DNA from: DASUPK01 sp963815665
GTDB lineage: Bacteria > Actinomycetota > Thermoleophilia > Solirubrobacterales > 70-9
Reading direction: 5' to 3'
Assembly (NCBI GenBank): GCA_963815665.1
Contig: CAWFHN010000008.1
Location: forward strand, 1-64,000
DNA length: 64,000 bases
Shown here: piece by piece, positions 41,589 through 49,886 of the stretch
Numbering within the stretch: the stretch's first letter is position 1
Layout: every line of letters starts with the position of its first letter
Notes under the pieces: generated by a model
Seen by the model: the letters and a program-made list of their open reading frames with translations, nothing else
Told to the model about the DNA's origin: nothing
The model's database searches: none
Made by a program: the position numbers and the translations under genes

Positions 41589-41978
41589 GGCCTTCGGGGT
41601 CTTCAGCGGCTGCATCCCCATGTAGCCACCGAGCGTGATCGCGACTGCCGAGGCGAGCCCGATCCAGGCGCCGATCTCCAGGCCGACGGCGCCATAGCCG
41701 GGCGGATTGATCATCCGGATCACGATCAGCACGACGCTCACGAAGCCGATGCCGGTGGCCACCGACGAACCCGCCACCGGGTAGCTCACCGAGATCCGGA
41801 GGAGCACGCAGATCGCGACGGAGAGCGCAACGGCCCCGGCAGCGGCGAGCACGATGTCCGTGACGCTGAAGGCCTTCCAGCCGGTGATGTGGTTCTCACT
41901 CACCGAATACCACGCGAGAAAGAGGCTGACGAGCAGGCCGAGGCCGCCGACGGCCCCGACCAGCTCGCCTGCTCTCAA
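41577..41978 (-). CDS. Small membrane protein, family member 4 of a four-gene cluster
   Basis: The 133-residue protein begins LRAGELVGAVGGLGLLVSLFLAW and has four hydrophobic helices (about residues 8-25, 38-58, 75-90 and 100-120). The N-terminal pattern xxGExVxAxGxxxLxxxxFLxW and the C-terminal GxxxGLASAVAITLGGYMGMQ match the three genes upstream, so these are paralogues. TTG 41978 is the most likely start; the gene lies nine bases after its neighbour. Function unknown. The stop overlaps the convergent alcohol oxidase by 12 bases. Confidence 0.65.
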   Translation of the reverse strand: MRAGELVGAVGGLGLLVSLFLAWYSVSENHITGWKAFSVTDIVLAAAGAVALSVAICVLLRISVSYPVAGSSVATGIGFVSVVLIVIRMINPPGYGAVGLEIGAWIGLASAVAITLGGYMGMQPLKTPKASAA

Positions 41979-41986
41979 CCCACGCT

Positions 41987-42427
41987 TCAGTAGCGCTCGC
42001 CCCCGGCGTCCTCCTGCATGGTCAGGTAGCCGCCGACCGCTATCGCGCCGCACGCGATCAGGCCCAGGATCAGTCCGATCTTGATTGACACACCGCTGCC
42101 GAAGTGGTCAAACAGCTGGTAGAAGATCAAGATCGTCCCGACGCCCGCGAGCAGCGCCGTCGCGACGGGCGCGAGCGGTGCTTCGGCGCCGTCGCCCAAC
42201 AGGGTCATTGCCGCGGGCACCAGCGCGACCAGGATCACGATGAGCAGATAGATGTCGAGTGGGTTTTCCGCCTCCCACATATTCCGGTTGACGGACCCGC
42301 CGACCGAGGTTCCACCCACGGTGATCGCCTGCCCGATGCTGAACCACGGCAAGAAGCTGATGATGAACAGGGCGATTGCTCCAATCGCTGCAACGAGCTG
42401 ACCCTGAGACAACCTGTTCGCGTCCAA
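41987..42427 (-). CDS. Small membrane protein, family member 3
   Basis: The 146-residue protein starts at TTG 42427 (LDANRLSQGQLVAAIGAIAL) behind a good AGAGGAG ribosome-binding site five bases away; the longer open frame to 42481 is less likely. It has four helices (about residues 10-28, 58-75, 85-105 and 115-135) with a polar Gly/Ser/Asn loop between helices 1 and 2 that is probably outside the cell. C-terminus GLIACGAIAVGGYLTMQED matches the paralogues. Function unknown. Confidence 0.75.
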   Translation of the reverse strand: MDANRLSQGQLVAAIGAIALFIISFLPWFSIGQAITVGGTSVGGSVNRNMWEAENPLDIYLLIVILVALVPAAMTLLGDGAEAPLAPVATALLAGVGTILIFYQLFDHFGSGVSIKIGLILGLIACGAIAVGGYLTMQEDAGGERY

Positions 42428-42487
42428 TTGGTCTCCTCTTTCCTTTTTCCAGAAGGGCCGCGCTGACGCGCGCCCTCGCATCCGAGC

Positions 42488-42952
42488 CTATATCTCCCCG
42501 GCGACCTCTTCCTGCATCGCCCTGAAGCCGCCGATGGCGATCACGATGGCCGCAGCCAGGCCGATGAACGCGCCGTACTTGCGGTCCGCCCCGTCCGGGA
42601 AGTCGACCGTCAGCCAGGCGATCACGAGGATCGTTCCGACGACGCCGAGCAGAAAGGTCGCGGCCGAGACGAAGGAGAACTCCTCGGCGGCATCGGTGAG
42701 CGCCAGAAGCGCAGGCAGCAGCGCGACCACGGCGGTGATCAGCAGATAGATGTCGAGCGTCGAGCCCTTCCAGATGTTGTCGGACGTGCTCGCGGCGCCC
42801 GAAATGCCGTTGGCAACGCCGGGCGGCAAGTTGACCCCGGATGGCAGCGATGAGCCGCTCACCCCGATCCAGGGCAGGAACATCCCGACCAGCAGGACCA
42901 CGGCTCCGACCGCCGCGATCACCTGCCCCTGAGACAACCGTCCTCCGACCAT
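42488..42952 (-). CDS. Small membrane protein, family member 2
   Basis: The 154-residue protein (MVGGRLSQGQVIAAVGAVVL) is the closest relative of the next gene downstream: both share RLSQGQ.(V/I)AA.GA..L, an F.PW after helix 1, NxW..(E/S)..LDIYLLI before helix 2, and a G..(V/I)A.GG...MQE end. Four membrane helices are predicted by eye. The extracytoplasmic loop is rich in Ser, Gly, Pro and Asn. The TAG stop region lies 60 bases before the next start. Function unknown. Confidence 0.8.
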   Translation of the reverse strand: MVGGRLSQGQVIAAVGAVVLLVGMFLPWIGVSGSSLPSGVNLPPGVANGISGAASTSDNIWKGSTLDIYLLITAVVALLPALLALTDAAEEFSFVSAATFLLGVVGTILVIAWLTVDFPDGADRKYGAFIGLAAAIVIAIGGFRAMQEEVAGEI

Positions 42953-43010
42953 GTTCGTCCTCCGTCGACTTTCTGCGTGGGCGCGCGGACCCTACCGGGA
43001 GGAACCCGTC

Positions 43011-43056
43011 GGGGTCAGGTCTTGCGATGCGGCACCTCGATGCAAGACCTGACCCC
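43011..43056. repeat. 15-bp perfect inverted repeat, REP/mobile-hairpin type
   Basis: GGGGTCAGGTCTTGC (43011-43025) and GCAAGACCTGACCCC (43042-43056) are exact reverse complements around a 16-base loop. The arms resemble a GGGGTCAGGTCTTGC hairpin that I recall as scattered in many bacterial genomes, often near REP-type transposases; that recollection needs checking. It stands between two membrane-protein genes on the minus strand and may also end transcription of the upstream one. Confidence 0.85.
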
Positions 43057-43066
43057 AGGGTCGGAG

Positions 43067-43795
43067 CTACTTCTTCTTGGCGCCGCCGGATCGCTTGCTC
43101 TTGCTGGCGCCAGAGCGTGACGAGCTCTTCTTCTTGCCCGAGCTGGAGCGCGAGCTGGACGACTTCGCCTTCGCCTTCGTCTTCGACCCTGAGCGGGCCG
43201 GCGACTTCTTCTTCATCGTCGTGCTCTTCTTCGTGGCGGCCGAGCCGCTCGAACGCGAAGCGCTCTTGGCGGGCGCCGCCGCGGGCGGCGGGGTCGGCGT
43301 GGCGTCCGGGGCGCTGGCGGCTGCCACGCGCGTGCGACCGCCGGCCACCGCAACCAGCGGCTCGAAGCCATCCTCGCCGAGCGCCATCAAGGCGCCGGCG
43401 GTGATGGCGATCGCCGAGGCAAGACCGAGAAACACGCCGATCCTGAGCGTCGGCGATCCGGCGAACATCCGCCAGAGGATCAACAGGACGGCCAGTGCGC
43501 CGAGCAGGGCCGTGGTCATCCCGCGGCGAACCGGGATGTTCACCCGCTGCCCGGCGGCCGCCAGGTACGCCAGGGCGATACCCGAGACGCCGGAGAGGAT
43601 GATCAGGAATCCCGGCAGGTCGGTCAGGGCGTCCCAGCCGCTGATCCCCGGATGGGAGAGGGTCGCGGTGCCGTTGACCAGGCTGCCGCTCACCTCCGCG
43701 CCACCGCCGAACCAGTCGAAGAAAAGGAACACGAACAGGGCGATGCCGGCGATGCCGGCGACCATCTCACCCGTGCGAACCCTTGATGAGTCCAA
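43067..43795 (-). CDS. Membrane protein with histone-H1-like basic tail, family member 1
   Basis: The 242-residue protein starts at TTG 43795 (LDSSRVRTGEMVAGIAGIAL) behind a GGAGG six bases upstream. Residues 1-135 hold four helices like the three genes downstream, with LGLASAIAITAGALMALGED as the shared last helix. From about residue 160 it turns into a Pro/Ala linker and then about 75 residues made almost only of Lys, Ser, Arg, Ala and Gly (KKK, SKSK, SSSSRSSS), like an H1/SPKAA tail. Such a tail on the cytoplasmic side could touch DNA or polyphosphate; this is speculation. Confidence 0.8.
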   Translation of the reverse strand: MDSSRVRTGEMVAGIAGIALFVFLFFDWFGGGAEVSGSLVNGTATLSHPGISGWDALTDLPGFLIILSGVSGIALAYLAAAGQRVNIPVRRGMTTALLGALAVLLILWRMFAGSPTLRIGVFLGLASAIAITAGALMALGEDGFEPLVAVAGGRTRVAAASAPDATPTPPPAAAPAKSASRSSGSAATKKSTTMKKKSPARSGSKTKAKAKSSSSRSSSGKKKSSSRSGASKSKRSGGAKKK

Positions 43796-43833
43796 GTCAG
43801 CCTCCGTCGATGGATTAGTGCTGCGGCGGGGAT

Positions 43834-44703
43834 TCAAGCACTAGCGGCAGCGGCCTGATGGCGAATTCGTGCCGCGCTCACCGTGTTGGCCAGCAGCATC
43901 GCGATGGTCATCGGACCCACCCCGCCGGGGACCGGGGTGATCGCCGCTGCGACCTCCACGGCGGCGTCGAAGTCGACGTCGCCGACGAGACCGCCGTCGG
44001 TGCGGTTGGTGCCGACGTCGATCACCGTCGCGCCCGGGCGCACCATGTCGCCGCCGATCAGCCTGGGCTGACCGGCCGCCGCGACCAGGATCTCGGCGCG
44101 CCGGCAGACCTCGCCCAGGTCCTTCGTCCGGCTGTGGCAGACGGTCACCGTGGCGTTGGCGCCGAGCAGCAGCGAGAAGAGAGGCCGCCCGACGAGGTTG
44201 GAGCGACCGACGATCACGGCCTCCTTGCCCGCGGGGTCCACCCCGGCCGATGCCAGCAGCTCCATGATGCCCCGCGGAGTGCAGGACACCAGGCCCGGTT
44301 CGCCGCGCGCCAGCCTGCCCGCGCTGATCGCCGTGAGCCCGTCGACGTCCTTGTCCGGGTCGATGGCGTCGACGATCGCGCCGGCGTCGATCTGATCCGG
44401 CAGCGGCAGCTGGACCAGGATTCCGTCGATCTCATCCGAGTCGTTGAGCGCCGCCACCAGCTCGAGCAGCTCATCCTGGGAGATGGAGCCGACGGGCTCA
44501 TGGTGGAAGGAGCGGATCCCGACCTCCTCGCACGCCTCGCGCTTGCGGCGCACGTAGATCGCGGAGGCCTTGTCGTCGCCGACCAGCACGGTGGCGAGCC
44601 CGGGCGGGCGTCCCAGCTGCGCGGAGAGGTCATCGACCTCGCCTCGCACGCGCTCACGCACGGAGGCCGCCACGGCCTTGCCGTCGATCACGGTCGCCGC
44701 CAT
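43834..44703 (-). CDS. folD: Methylenetetrahydrofolate dehydrogenase/cyclohydrolase
   Basis: FolD interconverts methylene-, methenyl- and formyl-tetrahydrofolate with NADP. The 289-residue protein has ATVLVGDDKASAIYVRRKREACEEVG-like content (about residues 37-62, with the catalytic lysine in RRK), ILVQLPLPDQID (about residue 95), VIVGRSNLVGRPLFSLL (about residue 163) and PVPGGVGPMTIAMLLANTV (about residue 258). It starts one base after the helicase stop, so the two are probably co-transcribed. Length and motifs are normal. Confidence 0.97.
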   Translation of the reverse strand: MAATVIDGKAVAASVRERVRGEVDDLSAQLGRPPGLATVLVGDDKASAIYVRRKREACEEVGIRSFHHEPVGSISQDELLELVAALNDSDEIDGILVQLPLPDQIDAGAIVDAIDPDKDVDGLTAISAGRLARGEPGLVSCTPRGIMELLASAGVDPAGKEAVIVGRSNLVGRPLFSLLLGANATVTVCHSRTKDLGEVCRRAEILVAAAGQPRLIGGDMVRPGATVIDVGTNRTDGGLVGDVDFDAAVEVAAAITPVPGGVGPMTIAMLLANTVSAARIRHQAAAASA

Positions 44704-44704
44704 C

Positions 44705-47700
44705 TCAGCTCGCCTTCCTCAGGGGTGCGTAGTCGGCCATCAGCTTGCGCTCGGCACCATCGCCTGCGAAGCGGACGACTATCACCCCTCCCGGCTCGAC
44801 GGCGGTGACGACGCCGTCGCCGAAGCTCGCGTGGACGATGTCGTCGCCGGTCGCGAAGGAGAGCGAGGGGTCGGCCTTCGGCGCCGGTCCGGTGCTCTGG
44901 CCGAGCGACCAGCCGGTGAGCGCCTGCTCCTGCGTGCCCTCCCTCTCGACCAGGTCGTCGGGCAGCTCCGAGAGGAAGCGGGAGGGGAAGCCGGTCTCCC
45001 GGCCGCCGAAGAGGCGGCGGCTGCGGGCGTGGGTCATCCAGAGCCGCTTGCGGGCCCGGGTGATGCCGACGTAGGCGAGGCGGCGCTCCTCCTCCTCGTT
45101 CCCCTCCTCCAGCGAGCGCGAGTGCGGGAAGACGCCCTCCTCGCAGCCGATGACGAAGACAGCGTCGTATTCGAGGCCCTTCGCATTGTGCAGGGTCATC
45201 AGGGTCACCTTGGACTCGTCCCGGTCGAGGTCGTCCTGATCGGTGTAGAGCGAGATCGCCTGGAGGAACTCCTCGAGCGGCGCCAGCTCCGAGGGCCCCT
45301 CGACCTCGCGGCTGGCGTCGAACTCGGCCGCGACCCCGACGAGCTCCTCGAGGTTCTCCATCCTGCCCTCGGCCTCGATCGTTCGCTCGGCCCGCAGGGC
45401 GTCGAGGTAGCCGGAGCGCTCCAGCAGGGCGCGCAGGAGGTCCGCCACCGGACCGGCCTCGAACTCCGCGCGCAGCTCCTCGATCAGCTCGGTGAAGCGG
45501 CCGATCGACTTCATCGCGGCCGCGGACAGCCCGGGAACGCCCTCCTTCTCGAGCGCGATCTCCCAGATCGTCCGGCCGGTCGTGTTGGCGTGCGCCAGCA
45601 GGCGGCCCTGGCTGGTGTTGCCGATCCCGCGCCGCGGGGAGTTGATCACCCTGGAGAAGCTCACCTCGTCAGCCGGGTTGAGGAGAAGCTGCAGATAGGC
45701 GACGGCGTCCTTGATCTCGGCTCGCTCGTAGAACTTCGTCCCGCCGATCACCTGGTACGGGAGCTCGTAGCGGACGAGGATGTCCTCGAGCACCCGGCTG
45801 TGGGCGTTGGTCCGGTAGAAGACCGCGATCTCGTCGCGTGTCATGCCGTGCTGGTCGATCAGCTCCTCGATCTCGCCGGCGACGAAGCGCGCCTCCGCGT
45901 GCTCGTCCTCGAGCTCGGCGACGTGGATCTTCTCGCCCTCGCCGAGGTCCGACCAGAGGTGCTTGCCGAGTCGCCCCGTGTTGTGCGAGATGACCGCGTT
46001 GGCGGCCTTCAGGATCGTCTCGGTCGAGCGGTAGTTCTGCTCGAGCTTGACCACGTCGGCGTCAGGGAAGTCATCCTCGAACTCGAGGATGTTGCGAACC
46101 TCGGCGCCTCTGAAGCCGTAGACGGAGTTGTGGGTGATCACGCCATTTGCAATGAAGTTATGGGTCCCCTCAATGTCTAGATCGATAAACCGTTTGCCGC
46201 CCGTCGGCACGTCAGAAACCGAGGTCACAACGTCGAACTCGCCGTTCTCGCCGAAGATCGCCATTCCTGGTCGCACTGATCCCGCCGGGATGAGAGGCAA
46301 AGAGTTGCCCTGCCCAACGACCTTCTTGCCAAGCCGGGCGGTCCATTTGATCTCGGGATCCAGCGCATCCTTGATCCGATTCACGCGTTCGACAAGTAGA
46401 CCCATGTCAGCGAAGGCAGATTCATGTCGCCATCCATTCGATCCTGAACGGGCTGGACGGACGCTTAGACCTAAGTCCTCGAGTGCCTTGCGACCCTCGT
46501 CGTCTTGACCAAAGATCGCGATTCGGTGCATTGTCTGCTTCCCTCGATGATCGCCGCACAACGTGATCGTCAGCTTCCGGCGTATACCAGTACTTGCCTG
46601 CGCTGAGTGATGCGGATGGTTTGGATCCAATCCCTCATCCTCGAGAAGTTGAAGTCCGCCGGACTGCGTGTCGACGTTTGAGAACACCTCGTCTAATAGC
46701 TCCTGGTTTGCGACCACTCCCTTGGTTCCGTTGCTCTCCCGTGCATAGAAGGGCAGCGGAGGGAGCCCATAGGTTGCAGCGAGGATCGCCTCATCTGTTC
46801 GCGCATCCGCGTCGTCCGCATGTGTCGAGATCACCCAGCCTGCATCGGCCCCTTCGTGCAGACAGCGCTGGGAAAGACCGAGCTTGGGCTTGCTCTGACC
46901 CGCGGTGTAGACGCAGGTAGTCCCCACTCGAAACCCCTGCTGCTTTTTTGCCATGAGGTATGTGATGTGCATTTGAGGCGTTGTTCCAACGCGGTAGCCG
47001 GCGAAATGAGTGTGTTCCGCGGTGGTGACCAAGTGGCGGCCGGACTTGGTCGTAATGGACACACCCCATTTACGTCGAGCCCGATGAAGCTTGTTAACTC
47101 GCGCGGGCCGAAAGTCTCCGCTGCCATAGCAGGACAGCACCTCGTCACCGACCGCCACGCTCTCAACCGGTTTCGTGGATCCATCGGCCATCGTGATCTG
47201 AGTCCCCTCAAGCACACACTGGTCCTCGTCGCCGACGACCGTCAGGTTCCCGTCCTCCCCGGCGAGCAGCTGCAGCAGCCGGTACTGGGCGTGGTTCGTG
47301 TCCTGGTACTCGTCAACGAGGATCCAGCGGAAGCGCTCGCGATAGCGGCGGCGGACGTCCTCGAACAGCTCCAGGACGTTGACGGTCCGCATGAGCAGGT
47401 CGTCGAAGTCCATCGAGTTGGCGTCGAGCATCCGCCGCTCGTAGAGGCGGTAGGCCTGGCCGACCATGTCCTCGAAGGGGCCCCCGACCTGCTCCTGGTA
47501 GGTCTCGGCGTCGATCAGCTGGTTCTTCGCGTCGGAGATACGGGCGCGGACGGCGCGCGGCGGGTAGCGCTTGGTGTCGACCTCGAGCTCCTCCAGACAG
47601 CGCTTCAGCATGCGCAGCGAGTCGGCCTCGTCGTAGATCGTGAAGCGGCTGGTGTAGCCGAGGCGCTCCGCCTCGATCCGCAGTAGGCGCGCGCAGGCGG

Positions 47701-48058
47701 CGTGGAAGGTCATCACCCACATCCGCCTGGTGACGCCGCCGATCAGGGCGGCGACCCGGTCGCGCATCTCGTTGGCCGCCTTGTTCGTGAAGGTGATCGC
47801 GAGGATCTGGTTCGGGTGTGCGCGGCCCGTGGCGAGCAGCCAGGCGATCCGGTGCGTCAGAGCCCGGGTCTTGCCCGAGCCGGCCCCGGCCAGGATCAGC
47901 AGCGGCCCCTCGTCGAAGGTCACGGCCTCGCGCTGCGGCCCGTTGAGCCCGGCGAGCAGCCGCTCGACCTGGTCGGCGCCCGCATCGACCGGCGCCCCGG
48001 GTGCCTCCTCGGCCGCGGTTTCCGGGACGACCTTCAATTCCTCTCTGCCGGTGGCCAC
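44705..48058 (-). CDS. pcrA: PcrA/UvrD-family ATP-dependent DNA helicase precursor with intein
   Basis: The 1117-residue precursor is a superfamily 1A 3'-5' helicase used in repair and replication restart. Extein marks: Walker A GAGSGKT (58-64), ITFTNKAANEM (motif Ia), DEYQDTN (Walker B, 249-255), VVGDEDQ (274-280) and, after the intein, SVYGFRGAEV (645 onward), QNYRST (motif IV), FYRTNAHSR, TLMTLHNAKGLEYDAVFVIG (motif V) and RRLAYVGITRARKRL (motif VI). Residues 281-644 are an intein splitting motif III; without it the helicase is 753 residues, the usual size. GTG 48058 has TATCCT 6 bases upstream. Splicing is required to make a working ATPase. folD follows directly. Confidence 0.95.
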   Translation of the reverse strand: MATGREELKVVPETAAEEAPGAPVDAGADQVERLLAGLNGPQREAVTFDEGPLLILAGAGSGKTRALTHRIAWLLATGRAHPNQILAITFTNKAANEMRDRVAALIGGVTRRMWVMTFHAACARLLRIEAERLGYTSRFTIYDEADSLRMLKRCLEELEVDTKRYPPRAVRARISDAKNQLIDAETYQEQVGGPFEDMVGQAYRLYERRMLDANSMDFDDLLMRTVNVLELFEDVRRRYRERFRWILVDEYQDTNHAQYRLLQLLAGEDGNLTVVGDEDQCVLEGTQITMADGSTKPVESVAVGDEVLSCYGSGDFRPARVNKLHRARRKWGVSITTKSGRHLVTTAEHTHFAGYRVGTTPQMHITYLMAKKQQGFRVGTTCVYTAGQSKPKLGLSQRCLHEGADAGWVISTHADDADARTDEAILAATYGLPPLPFYARESNGTKGVVANQELLDEVFSNVDTQSGGLQLLEDEGLDPNHPHHSAQASTGIRRKLTITLCGDHRGKQTMHRIAIFGQDDEGRKALEDLGLSVRPARSGSNGWRHESAFADMGLLVERVNRIKDALDPEIKWTARLGKKVVGQGNSLPLIPAGSVRPGMAIFGENGEFDVVTSVSDVPTGGKRFIDLDIEGTHNFIANGVITHNSVYGFRGAEVRNILEFEDDFPDADVVKLEQNYRSTETILKAANAVISHNTGRLGKHLWSDLGEGEKIHVAELEDEHAEARFVAGEIEELIDQHGMTRDEIAVFYRTNAHSRVLEDILVRYELPYQVIGGTKFYERAEIKDAVAYLQLLLNPADEVSFSRVINSPRRGIGNTSQGRLLAHANTTGRTIWEIALEKEGVPGLSAAAMKSIGRFTELIEELRAEFEAGPVADLLRALLERSGYLDALRAERTIEAEGRMENLEELVGVAAEFDASREVEGPSELAPLEEFLQAISLYTDQDDLDRDESKVTLMTLHNAKGLEYDAVFVIGCEEGVFPHSRSLEEGNEEEERRLAYVGITRARKRLWMTHARSRRLFGGRETGFPSRFLSELPDDLVEREGTQEQALTGWSLGQSTGPAPKADPSLSFATGDDIVHASFGDGVVTAVEPGGVIVVRFAGDGAERKLMADYAPLRKAS
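46127..47218 (-). mobile_element. Intein in helicase motif III (364 residues)
   Basis: The element begins at Cys281 (CVLEGTQITMADGSTKPVES, splicing block A), has block B as GRHLVTTAEHTHF with the TxxH motif, and ends RFIDLDIEGTHNFIANGV then ITHN (blocks F and G), with penultimate His and terminal Asn; the +1 extein residue is Ser645. These are all the residues of a class 1 self-splicing intein. The middle about 200 residues (from CLHEGADAGWVISTHADDAD onward) are a homing-endonuclease-sized insert, but I see no clean LAGLIDADG motif, so it may be degenerate or of another type. The DNA is visibly AT-richer than the flanking helicase sequence, supporting separate origin. Confidence 0.93.
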
Positions 48059-48086
48059 GCGCCAAGGATAGGCGTGGGCCCCGCCG

Positions 48087-48824
48087 TCACCCGCCCGCTG
48101 AGCTCGGTCCCTTCTTCGGCCGCAGCTCGGTCACGTCGGCCTCGCCCGCGTCCTCACCGGTGAGGCTCGCGAGATGCTTCTCGACTTCCGCGATCCGGTC
48201 CGAGAGCTCCTTCATCGCCTCCGCGATGGGATCGGGCAGGTGGATCCAGTCGCTGTCGGGGCCCTCAACCGGGCGCCCCTCGACCCGGACCGGATGTCCC
48301 GGGTTGCCGACGACGGTCGTGTGGGCGGGCACGTCCTCGATGACGACGGTGTTGGCGCCGACCTTGGCGTTGCGACCGACCGTGACGGGGCCGAGCAGCT
48401 TGGCGCCGGACCCGACGGTGACGTCATCGTCGAGGGTCGGGTGCCGCTTGCCTCGTGCGAAGCCGGTGCCGCCAAGCGTGACGCCCTGGTAGAGCGTGAC
48501 CCGGTCGCCGATCTCCGTCGTCTCGCCGATCACGACACCCGAGCCGTGGTCGATGAAGAAGTCCGAGCCGATCCTCGCCGCGGGGTGGATCTCGACGCCC
48601 GTCAGCGCGCGGCTCGTGTACGCGATCGCCCGGGGCGCGAGCGGCACCTCGGCCTCCCAGAGGGCGTGCGCGGCGCGGTGGGCGAGCAGCGCCTGCACGC
48701 CGGCCCAGCCGGTGAGGATCTCCAGCGTGCCGATTCCGCGAGCCGCGGGGTCGCGCTCGCGCGCGGAGGCCACGTCGCTCGTGACCTCCCCGAGCACGCG
48801 TCTGAGTGTTCCTAACCCGAGCAC
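48087..48824 (-). CDS. cysE: Serine O-acetyltransferase
   Basis: CysE acetylates serine to O-acetylserine, the substrate of CysK. The 245-residue protein has an N-terminal helical part and a left-handed beta-helix: AHRAAHALWE, GVEIHPAARIGSDFFIDHGSG (about residues 75-95, with the catalytic His), GVVIGETTEIGD, LYQGVTLGGTGFARGKRHPTL and VGANTVVIEDVPAHTTVVGNP. It has an extra acidic/coiled tail of about 60 residues at the C-terminus. GTG 48824 has TAAGCT 8 bases upstream. It follows cysK by 31 bases on the same strand. Confidence 0.95.
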   Translation of the reverse strand: MLGLGTLRRVLGEVTSDVASARERDPAARGIGTLEILTGWAGVQALLAHRAAHALWEAEVPLAPRAIAYTSRALTGVEIHPAARIGSDFFIDHGSGVVIGETTEIGDRVTLYQGVTLGGTGFARGKRHPTLDDDVTVGSGAKLLGPVTVGRNAKVGANTVVIEDVPAHTTVVGNPGHPVRVEGRPVEGPDSDWIHLPDPIAEAMKELSDRIAEVEKHLASLTGEDAGEADVTELRPKKGPSSAGG

Positions 48825-48855
48825 AACGCCGAAGCTTAGGGACGCCGCGCGGCGA

Positions 48856-49809
48856 TCACGGGGCGAAAAACGGCAGGGACATGTACCGCTCGCCCGAGTC
48901 GGGCACGATCACGACGATCCGCTTGCCGCGCATCTCCTCCCTGGCCGCAAGGTCGAGCGCCGCTCGCACGGCCGCACCGGCCGAGATTCCGATCAGCAGC
49001 CCTTCGCGCCGGGCCGAGGCGCGCGCAGTCTCGAGGGCGTCCTCGTCGCTGACGCCGACGATCTCGTCGATCACGTCGCGATCCAGCACCTCGGGCACGA
49101 AGCCGGCGCCGATCCCCTGGATCTTGTGCGGGCCGGGGAGCCCGCCCGTGAGCACTGGCGAGGCCGACGGCTCCACTCCGACGATCCGAATGTCCGGCCG
49201 GCGCTCTTTCAGCACCTGCCCGACGCCGGTGATCGTGCCGCCGGTGCCGACGCCGGAGACGAAGGCGTCTACCTGGCCGTCCAGGTCGCGCCAGATCTCC
49301 TCCGCGGTCGTCCGGCGGTGGATCTCCGGGTTCGCCGGGTTGGAGAACTGCTGTGGGATGAAGCCATCGTGCTCCTTGGCCAGTCGGGTGGCGAGTTCGA
49401 CCGCCTCGTTCATCCCGCCGAGCGAGGGGGTCTCGTGGACCTCGGCGCCGTAGGTGCGGAGCAGCGCGGTGCGCTCGCGGCTCATGCCCTCGGGCAGGGT
49501 GAGGATGAGGCGGTAGTCGCGCGCGGCTGCGACGAGGGCCAGCGCGATGCCCGTGTTGCCGCTGGTCGGCTCGACGATCACGGACCGCCCGCGCTCGATC
49601 AGCCCGTCGCGCTCGGCCGCGTCGATCATCGCCACGCCGATCCGGTCCTTGACCGAGCCGCCGGGGTTGAAGAACTCGAGCTTGGCGACGACCTCGCCCG
49701 GCAGCTCCGCACTCAGCCGAGGCAGGGCGACGAGCGGCGTGTTGCCCACCACCGCGGAGCTCTCCGCGCCGACGCGAAGCGTCGTTGTCGTCCCGTTGGA
49801 CCCGGCCAT
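48856..49809 (-). CDS. cysK: Cysteine synthase (O-acetylserine sulfhydrylase)
   Basis: CysK makes cysteine from O-acetylserine and sulfide with PLP. The 317-residue protein has VGNTPLVALPRL (about residue 21), the PLP lysine in FFNPGGSVKDRIGVAMI (about residue 50), VEPTSGNTGIALA (about residue 80, substrate loop), GVGTGGTITGVG (about residue 186) and GISAGAAVRAAL (about residue 272). TAGTTT lies 6 bases before ATG 49809, so transcription is likely leaderless. With cysE downstream and an Rrf2 regulator nearby this is the cysteine locus. Confidence 0.96.
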   Translation of the reverse strand: MAGSNGTTTTLRVGAESSAVVGNTPLVALPRLSAELPGEVVAKLEFFNPGGSVKDRIGVAMIDAAERDGLIERGRSVIVEPTSGNTGIALALVAAARDYRLILTLPEGMSRERTALLRTYGAEVHETPSLGGMNEAVELATRLAKEHDGFIPQQFSNPANPEIHRRTTAEEIWRDLDGQVDAFVSGVGTGGTITGVGQVLKERRPDIRIVGVEPSASPVLTGGLPGPHKIQGIGAGFVPEVLDRDVIDEIVGVSDEDALETARASARREGLLIGISAGAAVRAALDLAAREEMRGKRIVVIVPDSGERYMSLPFFAP

Positions 49810-49886
49810 TGATGCAAACTAGCGGAACCGGGTCAGGTTTCCGGGGATTGTGGCCCCGCGACCCCCGGGCTGCGGGAGGAGGGACT

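Noticed and set aside
43077..43844. 255-codon plus-strand frame
   Set aside because: It is the antisense of the Lys/Ser-rich membrane-protein gene; the minus frame has a proper RBS, helices and paralogues.
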